Part shown: positions 7,743 through 16,821 of the stretch, one piece after another
Position numbering within the stretch: the stretch's first letter is position 1
Layout: each line of letters starts with the position of its first letter
Source of the DNA: JBLUOA01 sp048060095
Lineage (GTDB): Bacteria; Pseudomonadota; Alphaproteobacteria; Rhodobacterales; Rhodobacteraceae
Length of the DNA stretch: 64,000 bases
Reading direction: 5' to 3'
Assembly (NCBI RefSeq): GCF_048060095.1
Contig: NZ_JBLUOA010000001.1
Location: 1,736,001-1,800,000 of the forward strand
Made by a program: the position numbers and the translations under genes
The notes under the pieces: model-generated
What the model was told of the DNA's origin: nothing
Databases searched by the model: none
What the model saw: the letters and a program-made list of their open reading frames with translations, nothing else

Positions 7743-8888
7743 ATGGCACTGGACGCGGACACTCCGCTGAACTCACTCGGCATTGCGAAACCCGTGGCGG
7801 ACACGCGGGTTGTCGTTGCTATGTCCGGGGGTGTCGACAGTTCGGTCGTGGCAGCGATGTTGGCGGACGAAGGGTATGACGTCGTTGGCGTCACCTTGCA
7901 GCTTTACGATCACGGCGCAGCGCTGGCCAAAAAAGGCGCATGTTGTGCCGGAATCGATATTCACGACGCCCGCCGCGTGGCGGAGGAAATGGGCTTTCCG
8001 CATTACGTTCTGGATTATGAAAACATCTTTAAGGACGCAGTGATCGATGAATTCGCCGACAGCTATCTGGCTGGCGCGACGCCGGTGCCCTGCATTCGCT
8101 GCAACGAACGTGTGAAGTTCAAGGATTTGCTGGAGACCGCCAAAGACCTTGATGCGGATTGCATGGCGACCGGTCATTATATCCAGCGGTTCGACGGCCC
8201 CGCCGGGCCAGAACTTCATTCGGCGGCCGATGCCAACCGGGATCAGTCGTATTTCCTGTTCTCCACGACGCCCGAGCAGTTGTCGTTCCTGCGCTTCCCG
8301 CTGGGCCATCTGGCCTCCAAGGATGAAACCCGCGCGTTGGCGGCAAAATATGGGCTGAGCGTTGCGGACAAGCCCGACAGCCAGGACATCTGCTTTGTGC
8401 CTGATGGCGACTATGCGGGCGTGATCGAAAAACTCCGCCCCGGTGCTGCTGAACCCGGAGAGATCGTGGATACCGAGGGCAACGTCCTCGGCACCCATAA
8501 CGGCGTCATCCACTACACGGTCGGCCAGCGGCGGGGTCTGGGCATTGGCGGGTTGGAGACCCCGCTTTACGTCGTAAAACTGGATGTCGACAATCGCCGC
8601 GTGATCGTCGGCCCGAAAGAGATGCTCGCCACCCGGATCGTGCCGGTGCGCGAAATCAACTGGCTGGGGGATGCGCCGTTCGACAGCCAGCCCGAGTGGC
8701 ATGTCGCTGTTCGCGTACGATCGACCCGGCCGCCGCAACCTGCGATCCTGCGACCGATTTCCGCGACCGAAGCCGAGGTGGAGCTGCTAACCCCCGAGGA
8801 AGGCGTATCGCCGGGTCAGGCTTGCGTGTTCTACGACACGGATAGCAGCCGGATTTTCGGCGGCGGCTGGATCTGGCGCGGGCACTAA
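7743..8888 (+). CDS. mnmA: tRNA-specific 2-thiouridylase MnmA
   Basis: MnmA thiolates uridine 34 of tRNA(Glu), tRNA(Gln) and tRNA(Lys). The 381-aa protein has the ATP-PPase loop SGGVDSS (28-34), catalytic cysteines at C117 (PVPCIRC) and in SQDICFVPDG, and the GQRRGLGIGG segment. An N-terminal extension of about 20 residues precedes the usual start of the family. Its stop codon overlaps the lpxB stop by 4 bp on the opposite strand. Confidence 0.97.
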   Translation: MALDADTPLNSLGIAKPVADTRVVVAMSGGVDSSVVAAMLADEGYDVVGVTLQLYDHGAALAKKGACCAGIDIHDARRVAEEMGFPHYVLDYENIFKDAVIDEFADSYLAGATPVPCIRCNERVKFKDLLETAKDLDADCMATGHYIQRFDGPAGPELHSAADANRDQSYFLFSTTPEQLSFLRFPLGHLASKDETRALAAKYGLSVADKPDSQDICFVPDGDYAGVIEKLRPGAAEPGEIVDTEGNVLGTHNGVIHYTVGQRRGLGIGGLETPLYVVKLDVDNRRVIVGPKEMLATRIVPVREINWLGDAPFDSQPEWHVAVRVRSTRPPQPAILRPISATEAEVELLTPEEGVSPGQACVFYDTDSSRIFGGGWIWRGH

Positions 8889-10054
8889 GCGTTAGCGCTC
8901 GCCAAGGCATCCAGAACAGCACGCGCCGCACGAAGGCCGGGGGCTTCGCCGCCCCTGCCTAACCGAGCCATTGTCAGTGCAATCGCCTGTTTCTGCGCGT
9001 CAGGGTGGTTGAACACATCGACCAACCCCGCAGCGATGGCGGCGGGCTTGCAATCAGCGCCTAGAAACTCCGGCACAGTGCGGCTTTCGGCGACCAGATT
9101 GACCAGCGTGACGGTATCGACCTTCAGCATCCGCTTGATAATGACCCGGCTTAGCCAGCTCATGTCATAAGCGATCACCATCGGCGTTTCTGCGGCGGCG
9201 AGTTCAAGTGACACCGTGCCAGACGCCGCCAAGGCGATATCCGCGGCCCGGAACGCCGCCCGCTTGGTCGATAACGCGGCAGCCGCATCGCCCACACGCG
9301 GATCAATCACGATGGGGTCGCCGGGCCACGCCGCGACCTGCGCCTTGACCTGATCGGCAACCGGAGCGGCCGCCGGCACAACGACACGGGCGGCGCGGTG
9401 GTCCGCTGCGAACACCCGAAGCGCTTCGCCGAACACGTCGGCCAGGCGCTGCACTTCACCCGACCGCGATCCGGGCAGCGCGAGGATCAACGGATCCTCT
9501 GGCGAAATACCGTTTGCGGCACGGAAGGACGCAGCGTAATCATCCGTCGCCTGCGGTTCGGCCACAACCGGATGACCGACGAAATCGCATCGCATTCCCG
9601 CGACTTCCATATAAGGCGGCTCAAACGGAAATAGGGCGAGCACTTGGTCGATCACCTTCGCCATCTTCTCCGCCCGACCAGCCCGCCAGGCCCAGACCGT
9701 CGGAGCGACATAGTGAACGGTGCGAATATCGCTTTCAGCCTTCACCAGCCGCGCGACACGCAGGCAGAAATCCGGGCTGTCGATTGTGATCAGAACGTCC
9801 GGCGATTGTTTCAACACTTCGGCGGCCGTCTCGCTGATCCGCCGTTTCAGATGAAAATACTTCGGCGCGATTTCTGCGATTCCCATGACGGAGAGTTCGT
9901 CCATCGGGAAAAGGCTCTCCATACCCTCTGCTTGCATCAGTGGCCCACCGACGCCGGAGAATGTCACGTCTGGCATCAAGGCTTTGAGCCCTGCCATCAG
10001 CGCCCCGCCAAGCTTATCGCCCGACGGCTCCCCTGCGATCAGGAAGACGCGCAT
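8885..10054 (-). CDS. lpxB: Lipid-A-disaccharide synthase
   Basis: LpxB joins UDP-2,3-diacylglucosamine and lipid X into the lipid A disaccharide at the inner face of the cytoplasmic membrane. The 389-aa product starts MRVFLIAGEPSGDKLG and has the GT19-family AASGTVSLELA motif. ATG at 10054 overlaps the lpxI stop (TGATG), so I prefer it to the in-frame upstream start. It is the last gene of the envelope run. Confidence 0.97.
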   Translation of the reverse strand: MRVFLIAGEPSGDKLGGALMAGLKALMPDVTFSGVGGPLMQAEGMESLFPMDELSVMGIAEIAPKYFHLKRRISETAAEVLKQSPDVLITIDSPDFCLRVARLVKAESDIRTVHYVAPTVWAWRAGRAEKMAKVIDQVLALFPFEPPYMEVAGMRCDFVGHPVVAEPQATDDYAASFRAANGISPEDPLILALPGSRSGEVQRLADVFGEALRVFAADHRAARVVVPAAAPVADQVKAQVAAWPGDPIVIDPRVGDAAAALSTKRAAFRAADIALAASGTVSLELAAAETPMVIAYDMSWLSRVIIKRMLKVDTVTLVNLVAESRTVPEFLGADCKPAAIAAGLVDVFNHPDAQKQAIALTMARLGRGGEAPGLRAARAVLDALASANA

Positions 10055-10872
10055 CACGCAGACTCCCGTACCCAAAGGAACAGGCCAAGGGCATTTGCCT
10101 CTGCGATTGTCGCGTCACGGTCAAGCACCATGACGCCCCCCGCCTCGATCACGATTCCCGAAAGTCCCGCAGCTTTCGCCCCGCGAACTGTTTCCGGGCC
10201 TATCGCGGGCAGATCAACGCGCCGGTCCTGCATCGGCTTCGGCGCTTTGAACAGGATACCGCCCTCCGGTCGCTGCGGGCCACCGCCCCCATCGCTGAGC
10301 GTTTGTAACATCCAATCCGTCCCGGGCAGCGCTTCGATGGCAAGTGCTTGCCCCCGCGACACAACGCACGCCTGCCCCACATCGACCGCGCCCATCGCCG
10401 CGACAATCTCCGCTCCGCGCGCCGCGTCGGACTGCGCCGTTTCATCAGGTTGGGCGTCGCTCAACACACCCGCCGCGGGTAGCAATTCCGGCAAGACCTC
10501 ATGCGCTGCCTTGATCGCAAACCCTGCGTCTTCAAAGATCGACAGCACGCCACGCAGGGCCGCATCATCGCCCGCCTTGATCGCGGCAAGCATTCGTGGG
10601 ACCAACGGCAGCGTTTTGGAATCTATCTGGGAAGGATCAATTGGCGGACGGTGCACCGTTCCGGCAAAGACCACGTCGTTCACACCAAGACCCGTCAGCT
10701 TTTCCAAGAAACTACCGACCTGTTCGATCCGAAACCGGATGATGGGCCGGCCCCCGCAGTTCTCAACCGGGAAGCCCTCCATTTCGCACAGGTGGAAGGG
10801 TGTTCCCTCCGCCTCCAACCTGTCGGCAATCGCAACCGGTAGCCGCCCCTGCCCTGCGATCAGCGCAAGCAT
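10054..10872 (-). CDS. lpxI: UDP-2,3-diacylglucosamine pyrophosphatase LpxI
   Basis: LpxI is the alphaproteobacterial replacement for LpxH. It hydrolyses UDP-2,3-diacylglucosamine to lipid X. The 272-aa protein shows the family's N-terminal LALIAGQGRLP, the FAGTVHRP block and a C-terminal region with GIVIEAGGVMVLD. It is placed between lpxA and lpxB with a 4-bp gap and a coupled TGATG junction, which matches its step in the pathway. Confidence 0.95.
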   Translation of the reverse strand: MLALIAGQGRLPVAIADRLEAEGTPFHLCEMEGFPVENCGGRPIIRFRIEQVGSFLEKLTGLGVNDVVFAGTVHRPPIDPSQIDSKTLPLVPRMLAAIKAGDDAALRGVLSIFEDAGFAIKAAHEVLPELLPAAGVLSDAQPDETAQSDAARGAEIVAAMGAVDVGQACVVSRGQALAIEALPGTDWMLQTLSDGGGGPQRPEGGILFKAPKPMQDRRVDLPAIGPETVRGAKAAGLSGIVIEAGGVMVLDRDATIAEANALGLFLWVRESA

Positions 10873-10876
10873 CCCG

Positions 10877-11674
10877 TCAACTCGGCGTCAGGAACGAGCG
10901 GTCGCTGGCGCCCATGACGAAATCGACAATCTCGCGCACATAGTCGCTGTCGGTTTCATCGCCCAATCGCCGCGCACGGTCCTGAAACGCACCGTCCCCC
11001 TGCGCGAGCATCTGATAGGCCGCCCGCAGCGCGGTGATGTCGGCGCGGGCAACGCCTTTCCGCTTCAACCCAACGAGGTTCAACCCATCCAAAACGCCCC
11101 GCGGCCCTTGGACGAGGCCGTAGGGAATGACATCGTTCGTCACCATCGTGACCGCGCCGATAATCGCGCCCTTCCCGATGCGAACCCATTGATGGATGCC
11201 CGATAACCCACCGATGATAACGTCGTCTTCGATGATGCAATGGCCCGCGAGCGCGGAGTTGTTGACCATAATAACCCGGTCCCCGACCTGCGCATCATGT
11301 GCGACATGCGCGCCAGCCATCAGCAGACAGTCATCGCCAACGCGGGTCACTCCGCCACCGCCGTCGGTTCCACAATTTAGCGTCACGCCTTCGCGGATCC
11401 GGGCGCGCTTGCCTATTTCAAGCCGGGTAGCTTCGCCTTTGAATTTCAGATCCTGCGGGATTTCCCCAACACAGGCAAAGGAGAACACCACGGATTCATC
11501 ACCGATGCGGGTTTGCCCGGTCGCAACGACATGGCTTTTCAACGTCACGCCCGTGCCAAGCGATACCTGCCCGCCGACCGTGCAAAACGGGCCAACGACG
11601 CAGCCTTCGCCAATCTCGGCCCCGTCTTCAATGACGGCCGAAGGGTGAATATCCGCGCTGGGATGAACGGTCAT
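10877..11674 (-). CDS. lpxA: UDP-N-acetylglucosamine acyltransferase
   Basis: LpxA transfers a 3-hydroxyacyl chain from ACP to UDP-GlcNAc, the first step of lipid A synthesis. The 265-aa protein has N-terminal left-handed beta-helix hexapeptide repeats (IHPSAVIEDGAEIGEG), the catalytic histidine region LLMAGAHVAHD, and an alpha-helical C-terminal domain. It lies 6 bp downstream of fabZ. Confidence 0.97.
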   Translation of the reverse strand: MTVHPSADIHPSAVIEDGAEIGEGCVVGPFCTVGGQVSLGTGVTLKSHVVATGQTRIGDESVVFSFACVGEIPQDLKFKGEATRLEIGKRARIREGVTLNCGTDGGGGVTRVGDDCLLMAGAHVAHDAQVGDRVIMVNNSALAGHCIIEDDVIIGGLSGIHQWVRIGKGAIIGAVTMVTNDVIPYGLVQGPRGVLDGLNLVGLKRKGVARADITALRAAYQMLAQGDGAFQDRARRLGDETDSDYVREIVDFVMGASDRSFLTPS

Positions 11675-11680
11675 ATGGCG

Positions 11681-12139
11681 CTAGTCCTCTAGCAGATGGA
11701 TCATCGCCGCGAAATCTGCGGAGGTGGCGAGTTCGTCGCCGACCATTGCTTCACCGTGGAATTTCCAGATTTTTGAACCGCCCCGCGTGACTGTCACATT
11801 CAGTTTCAGAACATCAGCGGGAACCACCTTGCGCCGAAATTTACAGTTGTCGACGGACATAAAATAAACCAGCAGTGGCTTGTCGATCAGATCCAGCGTC
11901 ACCCCAACCATAACGGCAGCGGTTTGCGCCATAGCCTCAATAATCGTGACGCCGGGCATGATCGGTGCGCCGGGGAAATGGCCCTGAAAGTGCGGCTCGT
12001 TGTAAGTGACATTCTTGATTCCAACCGCGCTTTTGCCAGCGACGATATCTTCGACCTTGTCAATTAGCAGGAATGGGTAGCGGTGCGGAATAATCCGCTG
12101 AATGAGATCGACGTCAGCTTCGGTGATCAACTCTGCCAT
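11681..12139 (-). CDS. fabZ: 3-hydroxyacyl-ACP dehydratase FabZ
   Basis: FabZ dehydrates 3-hydroxyacyl-ACP in type II fatty acid synthesis and competes with LpxA for the same substrate. At 152 aa it has the hot-dog fold signature HRYPFLLIDKV (from H19), the catalytic histidine in GHFPGAPIMPGV and the glutamate in IIEAMAQ. It is grouped with lpxA as in most Gram-negatives. Confidence 0.97.
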   Translation of the reverse strand: MAELITEADVDLIQRIIPHRYPFLLIDKVEDIVAGKSAVGIKNVTYNEPHFQGHFPGAPIMPGVTIIEAMAQTAAVMVGVTLDLIDKPLLVYFMSVDNCKFRRKVVPADVLKLNVTVTRGGSKIWKFHGEAMVGDELATSADFAAMIHLLED

Positions 12140-12214
12140 GAGGGAGCCCTTGTTCTACGGTCAATATCGGTAAAAGCCTGAGTAGCAATAACAATGTCCG
12201 CAGACAAGCCGGGG

Positions 12215-12784
12215 CTATTTCGGCGCAGGGTCTTCGACGCCTTCGCCGTCGCCCAATTCAGCGTCGATCCGCGCGATGGCCTGATCGGTGATGTCGATGC
12301 TATCTGCAGCGAGAAGAACAACGCGACGTTCCAGAACCGCGACCGCGCCCCGCGCTTCGGTGATTTCGGCAAGGATTGGGATGACGGTCGAAAAGAACTC
12401 CTGCCGGCTGGATTCGCGGCGCTGGGTCAGTTCCTTCGATTTGTTTTCCTGCGTTTCGCGGATGCCTTGCACTTTCTCGTCAAACGCGTCGGCGAGTTGG
12501 CGAAATTCATCCGCTGGCATGGTGGGGCGGCGTTCTGCAAGGCTCGCCTCCTCCTCGCTCAGCGATGTGTCCAAAGCTTGATTTTCGGCGATCAACGCTG
12601 ATCGCGCCTGGTCCAGCTCGGCCTCGATTTTTTGGCCGAACATGCTCTCGGCATAGAGCCTTTCTGGCTCAACTGTCAGAATACCGTTGGCCCCCGGCTG
12701 AGGTTGCTGTTGCGCGACAGACTGCGTCCCCAGCAACAGGGTTAGTCCCGTTGCCAGCATCACGCGTTTGACCAAGCCCATCAT
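12215..12784 (-). CDS. OmpH/Skp-family periplasmic chaperone
   Basis: Skp-type proteins hold unfolded outer-membrane proteins on the way to BamA. The 189-aa product has a signal peptide (about 1-25, cleaved near SVAQQQ). The long charged helical segment (about 50-140) is rich in E, Q, R and A, as in the tentacles of the Skp trimer. It ends in an acidic, proline-containing tail. It starts 1 bp after the bamA stop. Sequence identity within this family is low, so the call rests on architecture and position. Confidence 0.85.
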   Translation of the reverse strand: MMGLVKRVMLATGLTLLLGTQSVAQQQPQPGANGILTVEPERLYAESMFGQKIEAELDQARSALIAENQALDTSLSEEEASLAERRPTMPADEFRQLADAFDEKVQGIRETQENKSKELTQRRESSRQEFFSTVIPILAEITEARGAVAVLERRVVLLAADSIDITDQAIARIDAELGDGEGVEDPAPK

Positions 12785-12785
12785 G

Positions 12786-15131
12786 TTAGAACGTCGTGGA
12801 AATCGTCAGATCGAACGTCTGTTCCCGGTCGTAGTCTTCTTTCTTGAGCGCTTTGGAGAAGTTGAACCGCAGCGGCCCAAGCGGCGTGTCCCAGAAGACC
12901 GAGAAGCCAAGCGTTGCCCGAAGGTTAAAACTGTCGTCAACCGGGCCACCAGTGCCTGCGACGTTGTCGAGACTCCAAACTGAACCGACGTCGAAGAACA
13001 GCCCGCCGGTTATCCCGTATTCCTCAGGCAAACCAAGCGGGAAGTCCGCCTCAAACCGGGCGACGGCAAACAGATTACCGCCAAGGCCGTCTTCGTTGAC
13101 CGCCCCCAGATCACGCGGCCCTACGCCGTTCGCCTCAAACCCACGCAAGCTCCGGCTGTTTAGGTTAAAGCGCTCTGTGATGCGGCTATCGCCCGAAAGC
13201 ATATGCAGCGCACCGCCTTCGAATACGGCCCGCAGCGTCACCTCTTCGTTCCAGACTTTCGTTTCCGCGCCAAGCAGCGCTGTCGTCCGGATGTATTTGT
13301 TGTCACCACCAAGCCCAGCGAAGTCCTGACTGAACCGCAAGATCACACCAGCGTTCGGATTCAGACCGGTGCGTCGCGTGTCATAGCTGTAGGAATATCC
13401 AACAGAGCTGGTGAACAATGAGCCCTGAGCGGCTTCCGCCTGAAGGATCGTGGAAGAGTCAGCCTCAACATTGAACAATTTGCTCTTGGCGATTCTGTAG
13501 TTGAGGTTCAGGCGCCCGTTCTCGCTTACAGGAAATTCCAACGAGGGTCGGAACGAAACACTGCGTGTTGAGTAAGCAGAGTTGTCATTGTCGGTCGTCT
13601 GGTAAGCCAGGGCGAGGCCAAGCTCCAAATCGCGGCCGAGTAGTCGGGGTTCGGTAAAGCTGAACGCACCTGATGCGCTGTCAGAGGCCGTGTTGATCGA
13701 AAAGCTGATCCGCTGGCCCCGGCCAAGGAAGTTCCGTTCAGAGAACCCGATGATAAAGGCAACGCCGCTATCAATCGAATAGCTGGCACCGAACGACAGG
13801 CTGCCGGTCGGGGCTTCTTCGACATCAACATCGACAATCACGCTGTCGGGGCTAGATCCTTCGCGCGCGTTGACCTCTGTATTCTCAAAGAAGCCAAGCG
13901 CACGGATGCGCTCCGCCGCCTCACGGACTTCGCGGGGGTTGAACGGATCGCCCTCAACGACACGGAACTGTTCCCGCACGACGCGATCGAGCGTGGTGGA
14001 ATTACCTTCGACATCGATCCGCTCAACAAAAATGCGCGGGCCGCGCGTTAGGGCAAATTCAACATCAAGCGTCAGATCGCGGTCGTTCCGCGAGATGCGC
14101 GGTTCGACCCGCACGAAGTTCTGGTTTTTGCGAAGCGCGAGGCGTTCAAGCCGCGCAATCGTGTTTTCGACAAGGCTCGGCGAATAGGTGTCGCCGGGGC
14201 GGATGCGGATGGCCTCTTGAAATTCATCCGGATCAATCTCGGGGATGTCCGTCGTCGTCGTGATCTCACCAAAATCAAACGATTGCCCCTCGCGCACGTT
14301 GAACGTCACGAAAAAGGAATCACGACTGCGGGACAGTTCGGATGTGACTGACAGAACTTCGAAGTCGACATAGCCACGCGACAGGTAGAAATCGCGCAGA
14401 ACTTGCTTATCAAACTCAATCCGGTCGGCGATGAACGTATCGCGGCGGATGATTGCACGCAGGATACCGGCTTGTTTCGTCTCTAGAACGCGGCGCAGGC
14501 GGCGCTCGGAAAACGCGCGGTTGCCGACAAAGCTCAGCCGGTCAATCTCTGAAACGCGGCCCTCTGTCACCTCGAACACAAGGTCCACACGGTTATCGGA
14601 CCGGCGGATGATCTTAGGATCAACGGTGGCGGCCAGACGCCCTTCAACCTGATAGGCTTCGGTGATCGCGGCGGCGTCAGCTTCTGCAACGCTGGGGCTG
14701 TAAACCCGGCGGGATTGGGATTGCAGGATAGACGTCAAGGCATCGTCCTTCAGACGACGATTCCCTTCGATGCTGATGCGGTTGATTGTAGGAAACTCAC
14801 GAACGCGGATGACAAGGCGACTGCCTTGCGGCTCAACCTCAACCGTCTCGAACAAACCGCTGGCGAGGATGCGCTGGTAGGCATCGTTCAACTCACCCGC
14901 CGATACGGTTTCACCGCGGGAAATTCCTGCATAGGTCAGGATTGTAGCGGGTTCGATGCGCTGGTTGCCGACAACCTCAACCGAATTGAAGCTGAAGTTC
15001 TGCGCCTGCGCCCCCTGCGGAGCCATGATCGAAACGGCGGAAATAAGAAAAACAATCGCGAAAAAACCGGCGCGTATGTGGGTCTTTGCCCCCTGGAATA
15101 CCGCGCCACTTCCAACCACAAATTTGGCCAT
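12786..15131 (-). CDS. bamA: Outer membrane protein assembly factor BamA
   Basis: BamA is the core of the beta-barrel assembly machine. From ATG at 15131 the product is 780 aa. It has a signal peptide ending near APQGAQA, five POTRA domains (about 45-440) and a C-terminal 16-strand barrel ending in a phenylalanine (ISTTF). The conserved lid-loop RGF motif appears in SRSLRGFEANGVG. An in-frame start at 15194 would add 21 residues before a normal signal peptide, so I reject it. Confidence 0.96.
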   Translation of the reverse strand: MAKFVVGSGAVFQGAKTHIRAGFFAIVFLISAVSIMAPQGAQAQNFSFNSVEVVGNQRIEPATILTYAGISRGETVSAGELNDAYQRILASGLFETVEVEPQGSRLVIRVREFPTINRISIEGNRRLKDDALTSILQSQSRRVYSPSVAEADAAAITEAYQVEGRLAATVDPKIIRRSDNRVDLVFEVTEGRVSEIDRLSFVGNRAFSERRLRRVLETKQAGILRAIIRRDTFIADRIEFDKQVLRDFYLSRGYVDFEVLSVTSELSRSRDSFFVTFNVREGQSFDFGEITTTTDIPEIDPDEFQEAIRIRPGDTYSPSLVENTIARLERLALRKNQNFVRVEPRISRNDRDLTLDVEFALTRGPRIFVERIDVEGNSTTLDRVVREQFRVVEGDPFNPREVREAAERIRALGFFENTEVNAREGSSPDSVIVDVDVEEAPTGSLSFGASYSIDSGVAFIIGFSERNFLGRGQRISFSINTASDSASGAFSFTEPRLLGRDLELGLALAYQTTDNDNSAYSTRSVSFRPSLEFPVSENGRLNLNYRIAKSKLFNVEADSSTILQAEAAQGSLFTSSVGYSYSYDTRRTGLNPNAGVILRFSQDFAGLGGDNKYIRTTALLGAETKVWNEEVTLRAVFEGGALHMLSGDSRITERFNLNSRSLRGFEANGVGPRDLGAVNEDGLGGNLFAVARFEADFPLGLPEEYGITGGLFFDVGSVWSLDNVAGTGGPVDDSFNLRATLGFSVFWDTPLGPLRFNFSKALKKEDYDREQTFDLTISTTF

Positions 15132-15267
15132 GAACCCCAATCCAAATGATATCCCTAGTGGCTCTTGACTAACGGGTCTACAATCCCTTGTCAAAAGGCA
15201 GAAAGGCGCGAACGCAAGATTATCTGCGCCGCACGATCAGAGATAAGATTTTAGACGGGTCCGAACC

Positions 15268-15393
15268 TTACAGAGTCCCCACGAACGCCCCGACCATCAG
15301 GGCCGCGAGGATTGTCGCAACATAAAGCAGCCGATCCCAGTTCAGATCGAACAACAGCGACAGGCCGCGATATCCGCTTTGAAGTGTGTGCAT
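15268..15393 (-). CDS. Conserved small membrane protein (41 aa) between rseP and bamA
   Basis: The frame runs from ATG at 15393 to TAA and encodes 41 aa. The first half contains MHTLQSGYRGLSLLFD. One hydrophobic helix follows (about 23-40), with a DWDR-like NWDRLL at its border. AAGAGG precedes the ATG by about 9 bp. It lies in line with rseP (78 bp after the rseP stop) and bamA (136 bp before its start). I do not recognise a function. Its position suggests a role in, or at least co-expression with, envelope assembly. Confidence 0.68.
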   Translation of the reverse strand: MHTLQSGYRGLSLLFDLNWDRLLYVATILAALMVGAFVGTL

Positions 15394-15471
15394 CGGAGGC
15401 ACCTCTTGGTTCAAACTTACGTTCATTCAGTAAGTTAACAACCGAATATGGCAGGAATTGGGCAGCGTGGC

Positions 15472-16806
15472 CTATGGGCAGAAAAGGTCGTTCGTGACGG
15501 CAAAGACCATGAGGGACAGCAATAAGGTCAAACCAATGGTCATCAGGACCTTCAGCGCCTTGTCACTTGGCGGTTTGCCGGTCACTGCCTCGTAGGCGTG
15601 GAAAACAAGGTGCCCGCCATCAAGCACCGGGATCGGAAACAGGTTCAGCAGGCCCACGGCGGTTGAAAGAATCCCGATGAACATGATGAACGTTCCTGCT
15701 CCTTGGCTGGCCGCTGTGCCGGACATCTGGGCGATGCCGATTGGCCCGGACACACCGCAGGAACTGATCGCGCCTGTGATCATGTGATAGAGGCCCGAGA
15801 ATGTCAGCGTTACAAACCCAACAAGCCGCTCAACCCCGATCTTCATCGCCTCAAAGACGCCCGGAGTCTCAACCTGTGGATCAAAGAAGTAGTCGCTGTT
15901 CACGCCCATCACCCAACGGGTTTCAAACGTCTGATCCGGGTTCGCGATGTCGCGGCTGCGGGGTGCGATGTTCAGCGTACTTTCCGCGCCATCACGCCAG
16001 ATTTGCACCGGGATGGATTGCCCTTCCGACGCGTTGACGAGGTCGATCATGTCGCCGAAGCGGTGAACTTCGCTCCCGCTGATTGATAGTATAACGTCAC
16101 CTTCCCGCATCCCCGCCTCGTGGGCTGCGCCGGTCGGGTCAACGAACCCAGCGCGGGCTGGAGAGAGTGGTGGGCCTTTGACATCGACCTCCGCACCGTC
16201 ACGCAACACCGTGTATGTCCAGGTTTCCTGGCTTGGCAGCGTGTCGATATGGGCGGAGATTTCGGGATCATCAAAGCTGCGCCCCTCGACTTTCAGAAGG
16301 GCATCGCCATCCGCGATTTCATAACCGCGATCCGGCAGCGCGTAGATTTCATCGATGGTCAGTGGATCTGACGCCACGCCGGACGACAGGGCCAGCCCGG
16401 CAAAGACAAGGAACGACAAAACGAAATTAAAGATCGGCCCTGCCGCAACCGTCGCTGCCCGCGCCCATAGCGGGGCGCCGTGCATGGTAGCCCGCAATTC
16501 TTCCGCGCTCAGCCCCTCGGCGGCGTCTGCGTCCTTGCCGCTCGCCGCGTTGGAATCGCCCCTGAACTTGACGTAACCGCCAAACGGAAGCGCCGCGACC
16601 TGCCATTGCGTGCCGTATTTATCCGGGCGGGACCACAGCACCGGACCGAACCCCAGCGAAAATACATCCGCTTTGATCCCGCACCAGCGCCCGACGATGT
16701 AATGGCCGTATTCATGGATCGCGACGATCACCGACAGGGCGATGATGAAGGCAATTATGGTGAACGCAACGCCACCAACCGACGGAAGAAACCCGAGAAA
16801 ATCCAA
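15472..16806 (-). CDS. rseP: RIP metalloprotease RseP
   Basis: This is a site-2 intramembrane protease that cleaves anti-sigma factors and signal peptide remnants. The 444-aa protein has the zinc motif HEYGH (31-35) in the first transmembrane helix, a periplasmic PDZ region (about 210-300 most evident), and the third zinc ligand in VLDGGHL near the C-terminus. It is 15 bp downstream of dxr. Confidence 0.96.
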   Translation of the reverse strand: MDFLGFLPSVGGVAFTIIAFIIALSVIVAIHEYGHYIVGRWCGIKADVFSLGFGPVLWSRPDKYGTQWQVAALPFGGYVKFRGDSNAASGKDADAAEGLSAEELRATMHGAPLWARAATVAAGPIFNFVLSFLVFAGLALSSGVASDPLTIDEIYALPDRGYEIADGDALLKVEGRSFDDPEISAHIDTLPSQETWTYTVLRDGAEVDVKGPPLSPARAGFVDPTGAAHEAGMREGDVILSISGSEVHRFGDMIDLVNASEGQSIPVQIWRDGAESTLNIAPRSRDIANPDQTFETRWVMGVNSDYFFDPQVETPGVFEAMKIGVERLVGFVTLTFSGLYHMITGAISSCGVSGPIGIAQMSGTAASQGAGTFIMFIGILSTAVGLLNLFPIPVLDGGHLVFHAYEAVTGKPPSDKALKVLMTIGLTLLLSLMVFAVTNDLFCP

Positions 16807-16821
16807 ACGATGCGTTCCCTA

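Noticed and set aside
9644..11206. Rightward open frame of 520 codons opposite lpxB and lpxI
   Set aside because: Antisense to two well-recognised genes, spanning their junction, with a proline/serine/arginine-rich product and no ribosome site.
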